A stretch of DNA of 64,000 nt, taken from positions 1 to 64,000 of the forward strand of contig NZ_JAJEWK010000008.1 of assembly GCF_020687745.1 (NCBI RefSeq). Direction: 5' to 3'. The position numbers and the translations under genes were made by a program. Shown one piece after another: positions 41,960 through 50,314 of this stretch (position 1 is its first letter; each line of letters begins with the position of its first letter). The notes beneath the pieces are model-generated. The model ran no database searches, was not told where the DNA came from, and saw only the letters and a list, made by a program, of their open reading frames with translations. This stretch comes from Chryseobacterium sp. MFBS3-17. GTDB taxonomy: Bacteria; Bacteroidota; Bacteroidia; Flavobacteriales; Weeksellaceae.

Positions 41960-43995
41960 TGGAGAAATCTCAACAGAAACAGCAAGTCCTGCTGGTGGGT
42001 AACCCCAATGTAGGTAAATCCACCATTTTCAATTCACTTTGTAACCGAAAACAGAAAACCGGAAACTACGCGGGCGTTACCGTAGCCAGTCATTCCGGTG
42101 ATTATGTGTACAAAAATCAGGAGGTAGAGGTCATAGACCTGCCGGGTTCCTACAGCATTTATCCCTCTGCAGAAGATGAGGCCATCTGTACCAAATTCCT
42201 GCTGGACGAACGTGAAAACTATAACGGCGTCATTTATATTCTGGATGCCCTGAACCTGAAAAGAGGTTTGCTGATGTTTCAGCAAATCCGCGATCTGGGA
42301 ATCCCTGTACTGATGGTGGTGAACCAGCTGGATGAGGCAGAGCGCCGCGGAATTAATATTGATTTTGACCAGCTTTCCCGCGAACTGGATGTGAAAATTG
42401 TGGCCACCAATGCCAAACAAAAAATCGGAATTGACGATCTTCGGGAAGCCGTTCACAATCAGGAATTTTCGGTAGCCTCAGAAAACACCTTCCAAATTCC
42501 TCTGGAGCAGCGCGCTATTGTGCACCGCATTGCAGAAAAAACAGAAGATAAAAATCCGTATAAAGTCTGGACTTTACTTTCATCTGACGGTTATCTGGGA
42601 AAAATTCATTCCGTACACGAAAAACTGAATGAGGAGGAAGCCAAATGTGTGGTTCCGAAACGCCTCCAGACACAGGAAACGATCAGAAGGTACCAGCATA
42701 TCGATAAAATTGTGCAAAAAGTTTCGGCTAAAAAGCCGGGAACCAAGGAATTGCTTACCGAGAAGCTCGACAAAGTTCTGGTGCATAAATTCTGGGGTTA
42801 TGTCGTATTTCTGGCCGTATTGCTTCTGATTTTCCAGGTGGTTTTCTTCATGGCAGAGTATCCCATGAACTGGATTGACGGTGCATTCGCCACACTGGCA
42901 GATTACACCCGGGAAAGCCTTCCGGATGGACCTCTGAGCAGTCTGCTGGCAGACGGAATCATCCCCGGCCTGGGTGGAATCATCATCTTTGCCCCACAAA
43001 TCGGAATTTTACTCTATTTTCTCTACCTGCTGGAGGATTCGGGGTATATGACACGGGTTATTTTTCTGATGGACAGACTGCTCCATCCCTTCGGACTGAA
43101 CGGAAAGAGCATTGTGCCGCTGATTTCGGGAATCGCGTGTTCCATCCCCGCCATCATGTCTACCCGGAATATTGAGAACGTAAAAGAACGGCTAATCACC
43201 ATTATGGTGACCCCGTTCATGACCTGTGCTGCCCGGCTTCCAGTGTACAGCATCATCATTGCGCTGGTCATCCCCGATGGCAATTTTCTGGGAATCGATT
43301 ACCGGGCCATTGCATTGCTGGTCATGTACTTATTAGGATTTGTAGCGGCTCTGGCAGGCTCCGTGGTGCTGAAATATTTCATCAGACAAAAAGAAAGAAG
43401 CTTCCTGGTGATGGATTTGCCGCCTTACAAAATGCCGCTGTTCGGCTATGATTTTAAACTCATGCTGGGCAGGGTGTGGGACTTTATCACCGGTGCCGGA
43501 AAAGTGATTTTTGCCGTGAGCATCATCCTCTGGGTGCTCAGTTATCTGGGGCCGAAGCAGTCGCCGGAACAGTTTATCGCTACAGATGTCCATATGGATG
43601 ACTCCTATCTGGCCAAGCTCGGAAAAGGGATAGAGCCGGTAGTGGCACCGCTGGGTTATGACTGGAAGATGGGCGTGGCCATTATCTCCAGCTTTGCTGC
43701 CCGCGAAGTATTTGTAGGAACGCTTTCTACCCTTTACAGTCTGGATGAAGATGTGGAAGAAGAGCGGATTATTGATAAAATGCGGAATGATGTAAAACCG
43801 AATGGTGAGAAAGTGTTTACGCTGGCCACCGGCCTCTCTATTCTGGTGTACTACGCATTTGCCATGCAGTGTATCTCTACCATTGCGGTGGTGTACCGGG
43901 AAACACGCAGTTGGAAGTGGACGCTGATTCAGTTGGTGGGCATGTCCGGGCTGGCTTATATTGCCGCCTTTGTGGTGTACCAGTTGTTCAAATAA
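41959..43995 (+). CDS. feoB: ferrous iron transporter FeoB
   Basis: 678 aa. The N-terminal G domain has G1 VGNPNVGKST, G3 DLPGSYSIYP and the G4-like VVNQLDEAE (NQLD instead of NMxD); a helical guanine-dissociation-inhibitor domain follows to about 270. The C-terminal half has about eleven membrane segments in two Gate domains; it contains SGIACSIPAIMSTRNIEN and CAARLPVYSIIIAL, which hold the conserved Cys and polar residues for iron. It imports Fe(II) across the inner membrane. Coupled with feoA and followed by a tiny Cys-rich partner. Confidence 0.95.
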   Translation: MEKSQQKQQVLLVGNPNVGKSTIFNSLCNRKQKTGNYAGVTVASHSGDYVYKNQEVEVIDLPGSYSIYPSAEDEAICTKFLLDERENYNGVIYILDALNLKRGLLMFQQIRDLGIPVLMVVNQLDEAERRGINIDFDQLSRELDVKIVATNAKQKIGIDDLREAVHNQEFSVASENTFQIPLEQRAIVHRIAEKTEDKNPYKVWTLLSSDGYLGKIHSVHEKLNEEEAKCVVPKRLQTQETIRRYQHIDKIVQKVSAKKPGTKELLTEKLDKVLVHKFWGYVVFLAVLLLIFQVVFFMAEYPMNWIDGAFATLADYTRESLPDGPLSSLLADGIIPGLGGIIIFAPQIGILLYFLYLLEDSGYMTRVIFLMDRLLHPFGLNGKSIVPLISGIACSIPAIMSTRNIENVKERLITIMVTPFMTCAARLPVYSIIIALVIPDGNFLGIDYRAIALLVMYLLGFVAALAGSVVLKYFIRQKERSFLVMDLPPYKMPLFGYDFKLMLGRVWDFITGAGKVIFAVSIILWVLSYLGPKQSPEQFIATDVHMDDSYLAKLGKGIEPVVAPLGYDWKMGVAIISSFAAREVFVGTLSTLYSLDEDVEEERIIDKMRNDVKPNGEKVFTLATGLSILVYYAFAMQCISTIAVVYRETRSWKWTLIQLVGMSGLAYIAAFVVYQLFK

Positions 43996-44033
43996 AACCG
44001 TAAAAATTACGTTAAACAGATAAAAGTCAGATT

Positions 44034-44186
44034 ATGGAAATCTCTGTGTGGATACAGTATTTGATTATTTCCGTACTGTTGTTTTTTGCAGTATTCTATC
44101 TTTACCGGATATTGAAGAAGAACTTCACGCCCAAAAATGCCAAAGACGGCAAACCGGGTTGCGACTCCGGTTGCGGGTGTTCATAA
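44034..44186 (+). CDS. FeoB-associated Cys-rich membrane protein
   Basis: 50 aa. One membrane helix (about residues 6-24, IQYLIISVLLFFAVFYL) is followed by a basic linker and a tail GCDSGCGCS with three Cys. This matches the small FeoB-associated Cys-rich proteins that sit behind feoB in many Bacteroidetes and may play the role of FeoC. It lies 38 bp after feoB and before a terminator. Confidence 0.85.
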   Translation: MEISVWIQYLIISVLLFFAVFYLYRILKKNFTPKNAKDGKPGCDSGCGCS

Positions 44187-44206
44187 ATTTAATTAAAGGC
44201 TGTTTC

Positions 44207-44226
44207 CCAAAAAACGGCTTTTTTGG
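44207..44226 (+). terminator. terminator of the feo operon
   Basis: CCAAAAAA (44207-44214), loop CGGC, TTTTTTGG (44219-44226): a perfect 8-bp stem. It is an A/T-heavy but plausible intrinsic terminator. Confidence 0.6.
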
Positions 44227-44319
44227 TGCTTTATGGTAAAAACCTCACGGGTTTACTGCGAGCATTTGATCCCATTAAAAGTAATAAAAACTTCATACAG
44301 GTAATCCTTATTTTCTTCG

Positions 44320-44327
44320 TAAATTTG
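44320..44327 (+). promoter_or_regulatory. -7 element of glmM
   Basis: TAAATTTG, 44 bp before the glmM ATG. Confidence 0.5.
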
Positions 44328-44371
44328 CAGCGGTTTGAAACAGAAAATTATAAGTCAAACCGTTCAGAATT

Positions 44372-45754
44372 ATGTCTTTAATCAAGTCCATTTCCGGCAT
44401 ACGCGGAACCATAGGCGGCAAGGTAAATGACAACCTTACGCCTTTAGATATTGTAAAATTTGCTTCGGCTTTCGGCACCTGGCTGCAGAATAATAAAAAT
44501 AAAAAAGACCTTACCCTCGTCATCGGCCGCGATGCCAGAATTTCGGGGAGTATGGTCAGCGCACTGGTCACTGCAACACTGCAAGGGCTGGGAATCCATG
44601 TGGTGGATCTGGGACTTTCTACCACGCCTACAGTAGAAGTAATGGTGCCCGAACTGAATGCCGACGGAGGAATCATCCTGACCGCCTCTCACAACCCCAA
44701 GCAATGGAATGCATTAAAACTCCTTAACGAAAAAGGGGAGTTCATCAGTGGAGAAAATGGTGCAGAAGTCCTGGCACTGGCCGAAAGTGAAGATTTTAAC
44801 TATGCAGAAGTAGATGACCTGGGACAGTATGAAACCCGTGATGATGCCTTTGATATTCATATACGGAAGATTCTGGAACTGCCCATGGTAGATGCAGAAG
44901 CCATCAAAGCCAAAAAATATAAAGCGGTGCTGGATGCTGTGAACTCTACCGGCGGTATTGCCATACCCATGCTCCTGGAAAAACTGGGGGTGGAAGTGGT
45001 AAAACTCTATTGCGAGCCTACGGGTCACTTTCCGCATAATCCCGAGCCTTTAAAAGAACACCTCACCGATATCTGCGAACTGGTAAAGAAAGAAAATGCG
45101 GATCTGGGCATCGTAGTAGATCCGGATGTGGACCGCCTGGCACTGATTGATGAAAATGGAGAGATGTTTGGCGAAGAATACACCTTGGTGGCGGTGGCAG
45201 ATTATCTTCTGAAGCATCAGAAAGGTGCAGCGGTTTCCAATTTATCATCCAGCAGAGCACTGCGGGATGTGGCTCGTGCGCACGGTTCAGAATACTTTGC
45301 CAGCGCCGTGGGCGAGGTCAATGTGGTGAACCTGATGAAAGAAAAAAATGCGATAATCGGCGGCGAAGGAAACGGCGGCATCATCTATCCGGACCTGCAC
45401 TACGGCAGGGATTCTCTGGTAGGCGTAGCCTTGTTCCTCACCCATCTGGCGAAGGCGAACCGTTCGGTTTCAGAACTCAGAGCCACCTATCCGGCTTATT
45501 TTATGGGCAAAAAGAAAATAGAACTGACACCGGAGATTGATGTGGATGCCCTTTTAACTAAAATGGAAAAAATGCATCAAAATGAAGAGATCTCTACCGT
45601 AGATGGAGTGAAGATTGATTTTGAAAACAACTGGGTGCATCTCAGAAAATCCAATACAGAACCCATCATCCGGATTTATACAGAAGCGGCTAGCCAGGAA
45701 GAGGCAGACCGGCTGGGCGATGAGATGATTGCGCAGATAAAAAGTTTGATTTAA
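44372..45754 (+). CDS. glmM: phosphoglucosamine mutase
   Basis: 460 aa, close to the GlmM standard of about 445. Active-site serine loop LTASHNPKQWNALKLLN, metal loop DPDVDRLALID, sugar loop GGEGNGGIIYPDLHYGRDS and the phosphate-binding SNTEPIIRIY are intact. The enzyme converts glucosamine 6-phosphate to glucosamine 1-phosphate for UDP-GlcNAc, precursor of peptidoglycan and LPS. Bacterial phosphomannomutase/phosphoglucomutase is the alternative, since Bacteroidetes carry several such proteins. Has its own promoter. Confidence 0.88.
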   Translation: MSLIKSISGIRGTIGGKVNDNLTPLDIVKFASAFGTWLQNNKNKKDLTLVIGRDARISGSMVSALVTATLQGLGIHVVDLGLSTTPTVEVMVPELNADGGIILTASHNPKQWNALKLLNEKGEFISGENGAEVLALAESEDFNYAEVDDLGQYETRDDAFDIHIRKILELPMVDAEAIKAKKYKAVLDAVNSTGGIAIPMLLEKLGVEVVKLYCEPTGHFPHNPEPLKEHLTDICELVKKENADLGIVVDPDVDRLALIDENGEMFGEEYTLVAVADYLLKHQKGAAVSNLSSSRALRDVARAHGSEYFASAVGEVNVVNLMKEKNAIIGGEGNGGIIYPDLHYGRDSLVGVALFLTHLAKANRSVSELRATYPAYFMGKKKIELTPEIDVDALLTKMEKMHQNEEISTVDGVKIDFENNWVHLRKSNTEPIIRIYTEAASQEEADRLGDEMIAQIKSLI

Positions 45755-45797
45755 TTGCTTTTTGCTATATTTATTTAAAATTTCAGATTACTGAGGC

Positions 45798-46031
45798 ATG
45801 GCAACCATTAATACAATTTTAGACAAAATTAAAGACGTTCCGCTGAATCGCCTGGAAGAATTGCATCAATACATCAGGAGCCTTATTCCCAAATCAGAAT
45901 TCAAAACATCAGATGACTGGTGGAATCAGATTTCTGCAGATGAAAGAGAGTCGATTGAGGAGGGTCTGAAAGATGTAGAAAAAAGCAGAATGGTTTCACA
46001 CGAAGAGTTCATGAAATCATTTGGAAGATGA
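45798..46031 (+). CDS. antitoxin-like protein of a ParE-type addiction module
   Basis: 77 aa, without signal peptide. N-terminal residues 1-30 are a helical dimer-like segment (ATINTILDKIKDVPLNRLEEL) and the C-terminus SADERESIEEGLKDVEKSRM, then VSHEEFMKSF, is the pattern of antitoxins that wrap a ParE/RelE toxin. Its TGA stop overlaps the ATG of the following toxin frame (46028) by 4 bp. The toxin frame is interrupted by an amber codon, so this antitoxin may be without a working partner. Confidence 0.75.
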   Translation: MATINTILDKIKDVPLNRLEELHQYIRSLIPKSEFKTSDDWWNQISADERESIEEGLKDVEKSRMVSHEEFMKSFGR

Positions 46032-46312
46032 ACAATGTATTCTAGACTCAAAGAGCACACAGAGAATTCAAAGAGGTTTATGACTATTGGATCAACCGTA
46101 ATAAATCGGATCTATATTCAGAAAGTCTCTTAAACGAAACTTTAAGAATAATCAGAATGATTATTGAAAATCCGGAAATCGGATTAGAAACAAAAAAGAA
46201 TAAGTTGAGAAGGATGATTGTGCACCGCACATATTCGCTGACGTATAAAGTTGAAAACGAAAACATCAGAATTGTTTCTTTTTTTGATGGAAGAAAGAGA
46301 CCAAAGGATTAA
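46028..46312 (+). pseudogene. ParE/RelE-type toxin gene with an in-frame amber codon
   Basis: The frame from ATG 46028 to TAA 46310-46312 has 94 sense-length codons, the size of a ParE toxin. Codon 6 is TAG (46043-46045): MNNVF, stop, then TQRAHREFKEVYDYWINRN and onward. The later part (PEIGLETKKNKLRRMIV, TYSLTYKVENENIRIVSFFDGRKRP) is undamaged and shows the ParE fold with its conserved Arg and C-terminal FDGRKRP. Family members commonly have Trp at the stop position, so a single TGG to TAG change would explain it. It is most likely inactive; a sequencing error or stop readthrough cannot be excluded here. Confidence 0.8.
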
Positions 46313-46381
46313 TTATAAATAATATGTTTTTTCAAAGTTGAGATTTATTTTTTCTGCGCTGAAAAGACTGTACATACAATA

Positions 46382-47752
46382 TTGGAAGATTTTTTTGAAA
46401 ACGAACTTGCCAAAAAGTTCGAAGAAATGGTGGAAAACCATGAAGAATATTACTTCGATACCGAAGAGCTGGAAGATATCATCATCTACTATCTGGAACT
46501 CGGAGATATTTCCTACGCCGAGATGGCCGTCAACTACGGACTGAAACTGCACCCCAATTCGCTCGAAATAAAGACGAAACAGCTAGAGGTGCTGCTAGAG
46601 CAGGAAGATTATTACGTGGCCAAAAAACTCATCGGAGAACTGGCAGAATCCTGTACAGAAAGTACCGATTATCTAGTTTGCTGTGCCAAGTATTACTCCA
46701 ATCTCGGGAATCCGAGACGCGCCATAGAATATTGCGAAAAAGCACTGAAGCAGGAAGAAGAACAGAATTTCCTGCACAATTTTATTGCAGACGAGTTCGT
46801 GAATCTGGAAGACCCGTTCAAGGCACTGAAACATTACAAGATGGCTCTGAGTATAGACCCGGCAGATGAGTATGCATTTGAAAACTGCGTATTCTGCTTT
46901 TCTGAGCTTAAAAAGTACGATGAAGCCATCGAGTTTATGAACCGCTATCTGGATCGTTTTCCGTATTCTGAAACCGCATGGTATGAGTATGGCCAGTTTC
47001 ACTTTAACCGCAAAAATTATGAAGACGCCATTAAAGCTTTTGATTATCTGCTGGCCATCAACTCCCGGGCGGTAAATGTGTACGGCCTGAAGGCAGGTTG
47101 TCTGGAAGCCCTGGGCAGACACAGGGAAGCCATTCTGGTGTATGAGGAAGTTTTGGAAATAGAATTTACAAAAGCCCACACCTATTACCGTATCGGACTG
47201 TGCTACCGGACCCTGAAAATGCCGGTTCTGGCACTATCGGCTTTCCAGAAATCACTCATAGAAGATCCGCAGTTCTATCAGGCCATGATGGAGCAGAGTT
47301 ACCTCTATGAGGAATTAGGTGCCATGAAAGAAGCGCTGCATTTTGCCAGAGAAGCTACCGCACTGAATGACAATAACCTGGATTATCAGAAAAGGATGGC
47401 TTATCTGTATATTGATGCCGGTAAATATGAAGAAAGCCTGGAGTGTCTGAAGAAGCTGGTGCAGAACGAGCCGGGACGGTTCTACAACTGGTACGCGTAT
47501 GTGGAAGTACTGATGCTGGTGGGCGAGCATGAAGAAGCTGTAACCGTGCTGAATGATGCCGTAAAAGTACATCACCGTGCAGAATTATTCTACCAGCGGA
47601 GCAATTGCTGGATGCAGCTTAAAAATGCAGCACATGCACAAAATGATTTGAAAACAGCGTTGGAACTGGACGAGTCCATTGTGCAGGATATGATTCTGAA
47701 ATATCCGGGCATGAAGGATGAACTCCGGAAAGTGAAGTCCGGCAAGAAATAA
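46382..47752 (+). CDS. tetratricopeptide-repeat protein
   Basis: 456 aa. The start is TTG at 46382: no in-frame ATG exists upstream before a stop, and the first residues EDFFENELAKKFEEMVENHE read as a genuine N-terminus. From about residue 35 to the end the protein is a chain of roughly 34-residue helical hairpins with the TPR pattern (for example EKALKQEEEQNFLHNFIADE, ALKHYKMALSIDPADEYAFE, AIKAFDYLLAINSRAVNVYG). No signal peptide, so cytoplasmic. Function is probably as a protein-binding scaffold. Followed by a strong terminator. Confidence 0.82.
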   Translation: MEDFFENELAKKFEEMVENHEEYYFDTEELEDIIIYYLELGDISYAEMAVNYGLKLHPNSLEIKTKQLEVLLEQEDYYVAKKLIGELAESCTESTDYLVCCAKYYSNLGNPRRAIEYCEKALKQEEEQNFLHNFIADEFVNLEDPFKALKHYKMALSIDPADEYAFENCVFCFSELKKYDEAIEFMNRYLDRFPYSETAWYEYGQFHFNRKNYEDAIKAFDYLLAINSRAVNVYGLKAGCLEALGRHREAILVYEEVLEIEFTKAHTYYRIGLCYRTLKMPVLALSAFQKSLIEDPQFYQAMMEQSYLYEELGAMKEALHFAREATALNDNNLDYQKRMAYLYIDAGKYEESLECLKKLVQNEPGRFYNWYAYVEVLMLVGEHEEAVTVLNDAVKVHHRAELFYQRSNCWMQLKNAAHAQNDLKTALELDESIVQDMILKYPGMKDELRKVKSGKK

Positions 47753-47760
47753 ACAAGCTG

Positions 47761-47787
47761 CCGGTCCGTTTATGGACCGGTTTTTTT
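47761..47787 (+). terminator. terminator of the TPR gene, overlapping the EamA stop
   Basis: CCGGTCC (47761-47767) pairs with GGACCGG (47774-47780), then seven Ts. The loop holds the stop codon of the convergent EamA gene (47770-47772), whose last codons PKKTGP lie on the stem and T-run. Confidence 0.9.
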
Positions 47788-48657
47788 GGGAATGGTACGC
47801 AGAAAAATCAGTCCGGCAATAATGATAAAGCCACCGGCAAATTGCATGGCCGAGAGTCTTTCACCATCAATAATTCCCCAGATTACCGCCACAATTGGCA
47901 TCAGAAGGGTCACGGTAGAGGCAAACAGCGGTGTGGAGATTTTCAGCAGCCGGTAGTTCAGCATCATGGCCAGCCCCGTACCGAAAACAGAAAGTAAACT
48001 CACAAATCCAAGACCTTTAAACGCTTCGGCAGATCCGTCAAAATGCTTGAAAAAGCCCGTCAGAATCAGGGTAATCAGTGACGGAAGAAACAGGATATAG
48101 AAGAATACAAAAGAGGACAGCATTCTGGCCGGGATGTCATTCAGCTTAGATTTTACCGTGGTGGTACTGATGGCATACAGAAATGTGGCCAGGAGCAGCC
48201 AGAGTATGGGGACTATTTTCAGGTCGCTGCCTCCGTGTCCGCTCAGCATCAGGATGCAGGCACCAGTAAAACTGATGAATACCCCCAGCATTTGTTTTCG
48301 GGTGGTCTCAAAACTCCAGAACAGCGCACCTACAATGATGACAAAAATGGGCATCATGGAATTAATGATTCCCGCAATGCTGCTGCTGACCTCGGTCTCG
48401 GCCAGAGGAAAGAGAAACATTGGAATGAAATTTCCGGTAATGCCCGCCAGTGCCAGCCATTTCCACCGCTGCTTCGGGAATTTGCTGAGGTTCATTAAGG
48501 CCACAGGCGCCAGGAGCAGTCCCGCAATGAGCACCCGCAGAGCACCCACCTCGAACGGGCCATAGTACTGCAGTGATTTTTTAATCAGAATAAATGATGA
48601 GCCCCAGATAATGGAAAGAACCACCAGCAGCACCCATCTTTCTTTATCGGGATTCAT
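47770..48657 (-). CDS. EamA/DMT-family transporter
   Basis: 295 aa, ten predicted membrane segments in two EamA repeats: the first has WVLLVVLSIIWGSSFILIKK with the conserved GSSFILIKK, the second starts near residue 150. DMT exporters move amino acids, nucleotides or other small molecules; the substrate is unknown. Its start overlaps the aat stop by 14 bp, so the two are co-transcribed. Confidence 0.88.
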   Translation of the reverse strand: MNPDKERWVLLVVLSIIWGSSFILIKKSLQYYGPFEVGALRVLIAGLLLAPVALMNLSKFPKQRWKWLALAGITGNFIPMFLFPLAETEVSSSIAGIINSMMPIFVIIVGALFWSFETTRKQMLGVFISFTGACILMLSGHGGSDLKIVPILWLLLATFLYAISTTTVKSKLNDIPARMLSSFVFFYILFLPSLITLILTGFFKHFDGSAEAFKGLGFVSLLSVFGTGLAMMLNYRLLKISTPLFASTVTLLMPIVAVIWGIIDGERLSAMQFAGGFIIIAGLIFLRTIPKKTGP

Positions 48658-49297
48658 TGGATTTTTTTAAAATTTTCAAATATTCTGCTTTGGAAATCAT
48701 GCGGGCACCCAGACTTTCCAGATGATCAGAGTGAATCTGGCAGTCAATCAGGTCCAGTTGGTGCCTGTATTTCTGCACAAAGTAGATAAAGCCGGCTTTG
48801 GACGCATTGCTTACCAGAGAAAACATGCTTTCGCCGCAGAATACGCCACCCATTTGTACGCCGTACAGTCCGCCCGCCAGTGCGTCATTTTGCCAGACTT
48901 CTATACTGGTGGCCACGCCCATTTCATGCAGCCGGGTGAAGGTGTCAATCAGATCTTCATTGATCCAGGTGCCATCCTGATGTTTTCTTTCGCTCCGCAT
49001 ACAGTGTTCCATTACCGTACGGAAGCATTGATTTTCGGTAAAGCGGAACAGTTCCCTGTTCATGATTTTCTGCATGGACCGGGAAACCTTCAGTTCATCC
49101 GGAAACATGACGAATCTGGGGTCCGGACACCACCAAAGGATTTCTTCTCCGGGATTGTACCAGGGGAAGAGTCCGGTTTCATACGCAAAATAAACACGCT
49201 CCACAGAGAGATCACCTCCTGAGGCAATCAGTCCGCCGGGCGGGTGATACTTTTCGGGATCCGGAAAGGAAATTTCGTGGGGATTCAGTGTGATCAT
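48644..49297 (-). CDS. aat: leucyl/phenylalanyl-tRNA-protein transferase
   Basis: 217 aa. SFPDPEKYHPPGGLIASGGDLS opens the protein, then LFPWYNPGEEILWWCPDPRFVMFPD, the GNAT-like Aat signature, and CGESMFSLVSNASKAGF. It transfers Leu or Phe from tRNA to N-terminal Arg or Lys, marking proteins for ClpAP (the N-end rule). No clpS or clpA gene is near. It overlaps the EamA gene by 14 bp. Confidence 0.95.
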   Translation of the reverse strand: MITLNPHEISFPDPEKYHPPGGLIASGGDLSVERVYFAYETGLFPWYNPGEEILWWCPDPRFVMFPDELKVSRSMQKIMNRELFRFTENQCFRTVMEHCMRSERKHQDGTWINEDLIDTFTRLHEMGVATSIEVWQNDALAGGLYGVQMGGVFCGESMFSLVSNASKAGFIYFVQKYRHQLDLIDCQIHSDHLESLGARMISKAEYLKILKKSNESR

Positions 49298-49305
49298 TAA
49301 ATAAG

Positions 49306-49332
49306 AAATCCCACTTCAGAAAAGCAGGATTT
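49306..49332 (-). terminator. terminator of the DUF3127 gene
   Basis: On the minus strand AAATCCTGCTT pairs with AAGTGGGATTT (two G-U) around a five-base loop, followed by CTTATTT. It lies between the DUF3127 stop and the aat start. Confidence 0.65.
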
Positions 49333-49351
49333 TGGTTTGTTATATCCGGTA

Positions 49352-49741
49352 TCAGAAAGGCAAATCGTCCTCGTCTTCTTCAAACACATTTTTATTCGGT
49401 GCAGCGGCCGCCGGCGCGTTGTTACCCGGTTGTGCTTCTACAGGCTCATTAAAATCTGATGTGCCACCTTCCATTTTTTCCAGCCTCCAGCCAATGATGG
49501 AGTTGAAATATTTTACCTCTCCCTGCGGTGAGGTCCACTCACGTCCTCTCAGGTTGATGCTGACTTTTACTTTTTCTCCTTCTTTACAATGATTAAGAAG
49601 ATCTCCCTTCTCTTGCAGAAACTCTATATTGATGGGTTGCGGGTACTGCTCTTCGGTAAGAAGTACCATTTCTCTTTTCTGAAAACCACTTGCAAAAGTT
49701 TGAGTGTCAGTTATTTTCTTAATAGTTCCTTGTAATTCCAT
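49352..49741 (-). CDS. DUF3127 protein with SSB-like acidic tail
   Basis: 129 aa. Residues 1 to about 92 (ELQGTIKKITDTQTFASG, then VKVSINLRGREWTSPQGEVK, then YFNSIIGWRLEKME) form the DUF3127 domain, which looks like a small beta-barrel. A disordered Ala/Asn/Pro linker follows and the protein ends FEEDEDDLPF, the acidic tip of single-stranded-DNA-binding proteins that docks RecQ, ExoI, PriA and others. A role in DNA metabolism is therefore suggested, but DUF3127 is uncharacterised. Lies alone between aat and the tRNA cluster. Confidence 0.85.
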   Translation of the reverse strand: MELQGTIKKITDTQTFASGFQKREMVLLTEEQYPQPINIEFLQEKGDLLNHCKEGEKVKVSINLRGREWTSPQGEVKYFNSIIGWRLEKMEGGTSDFNEPVEAQPGNNAPAAAAPNKNVFEEDEDDLPF

Positions 49742-49833
49742 ATCATGATCTTATAAGCGGTAAAAATAAGAAATACTAATGAAAAAGCGATTGAAAACGG
49801 GCGAATGTGGATAAATATTTTTTTAAAAATAAA

Positions 49834-49865
49834 TTTGCGGGGAAATAGAAAAGGTTTTATATTTG
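49834..49865 (+). promoter_or_regulatory. promoter of the tRNA operon
   Basis: TTTG (49834-49837) as -33 element, a 20-bp spacer, and TATATTTG (49858-49865) as -7 element. This is the clearest full Bacteroidetes promoter in the window, 36 bp before the first tRNA. Confidence 0.75.
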
Positions 49866-49901
49866 CACTCACAAAACAAAAAGACGATCTTTTTAAATTC
49901 T

Positions 49902-49983
49902 GCGGATGTGGTGTAATTGGTAGCCACGCCAGACTTAGGATCTGGTGCCGCGAGGCGTGGGGGTTCGAGTCCCTTCATCCGCA
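49902..49983 (+). tRNA. tRNA-Leu (TAG)
   Basis: 82 nt with 7-bp acceptor stem GCGGATG/CATCCGC, D-arm, anticodon stem CCAGA/TCTGG with loop CTTAGGA (anticodon TAG, reads CUA), long variable arm with GCC/GGC stem, and T-loop TTCGAGT. Discriminator A. No CCA is encoded. Confidence 0.96.
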
Positions 49984-50018
49984 CAGATTTCTGAATTTCA
50001 TTTTAGAAATTTTTTTCT

Positions 50019-50091
<73 letters not shown>

Positions 50092-50104
50092 CAACTTTCT
50101 ACCG

Positions 50105-50188
50105 GCCCTGGTGGTGGAATTGGTAGACACGCAGGACTTAAAATCCTGTATCCGCAAGGATGTACGGGTTCAAGTCCCGTCCGGGGTA
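50105..50188 (+). tRNA. tRNA-Leu (TAA)
   Basis: 84 nt. Acceptor GCCCTGG/CCGGGGT, anticodon stem CAGGA/TCCTG with loop CTTAAAA (anticodon TAA), long variable arm typical of a class II tRNA, T-loop TTCAAGT. Discriminator A, no encoded CCA. Confidence 0.95.
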
Positions 50189-50289
50189 CTTATAATTGCT
50201 GCTGATTGGGCGGCAATTTTCTTTTCGGGGTACTCCACATTCTGTAGCGCTTGCGCTGTTTTTTCATTTTATTTCCCGAAACAAAACCG

Positions 50290-50297
50290 TATTTTTG
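50290..50297 (+). promoter_or_regulatory. -7 element of mutL
   Basis: TATTTTTG, 17 bp before the mutL ATG. Confidence 0.5.
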
Positions 50298-50314
50298 CGG
50301 ATTAAGTTCATCAA

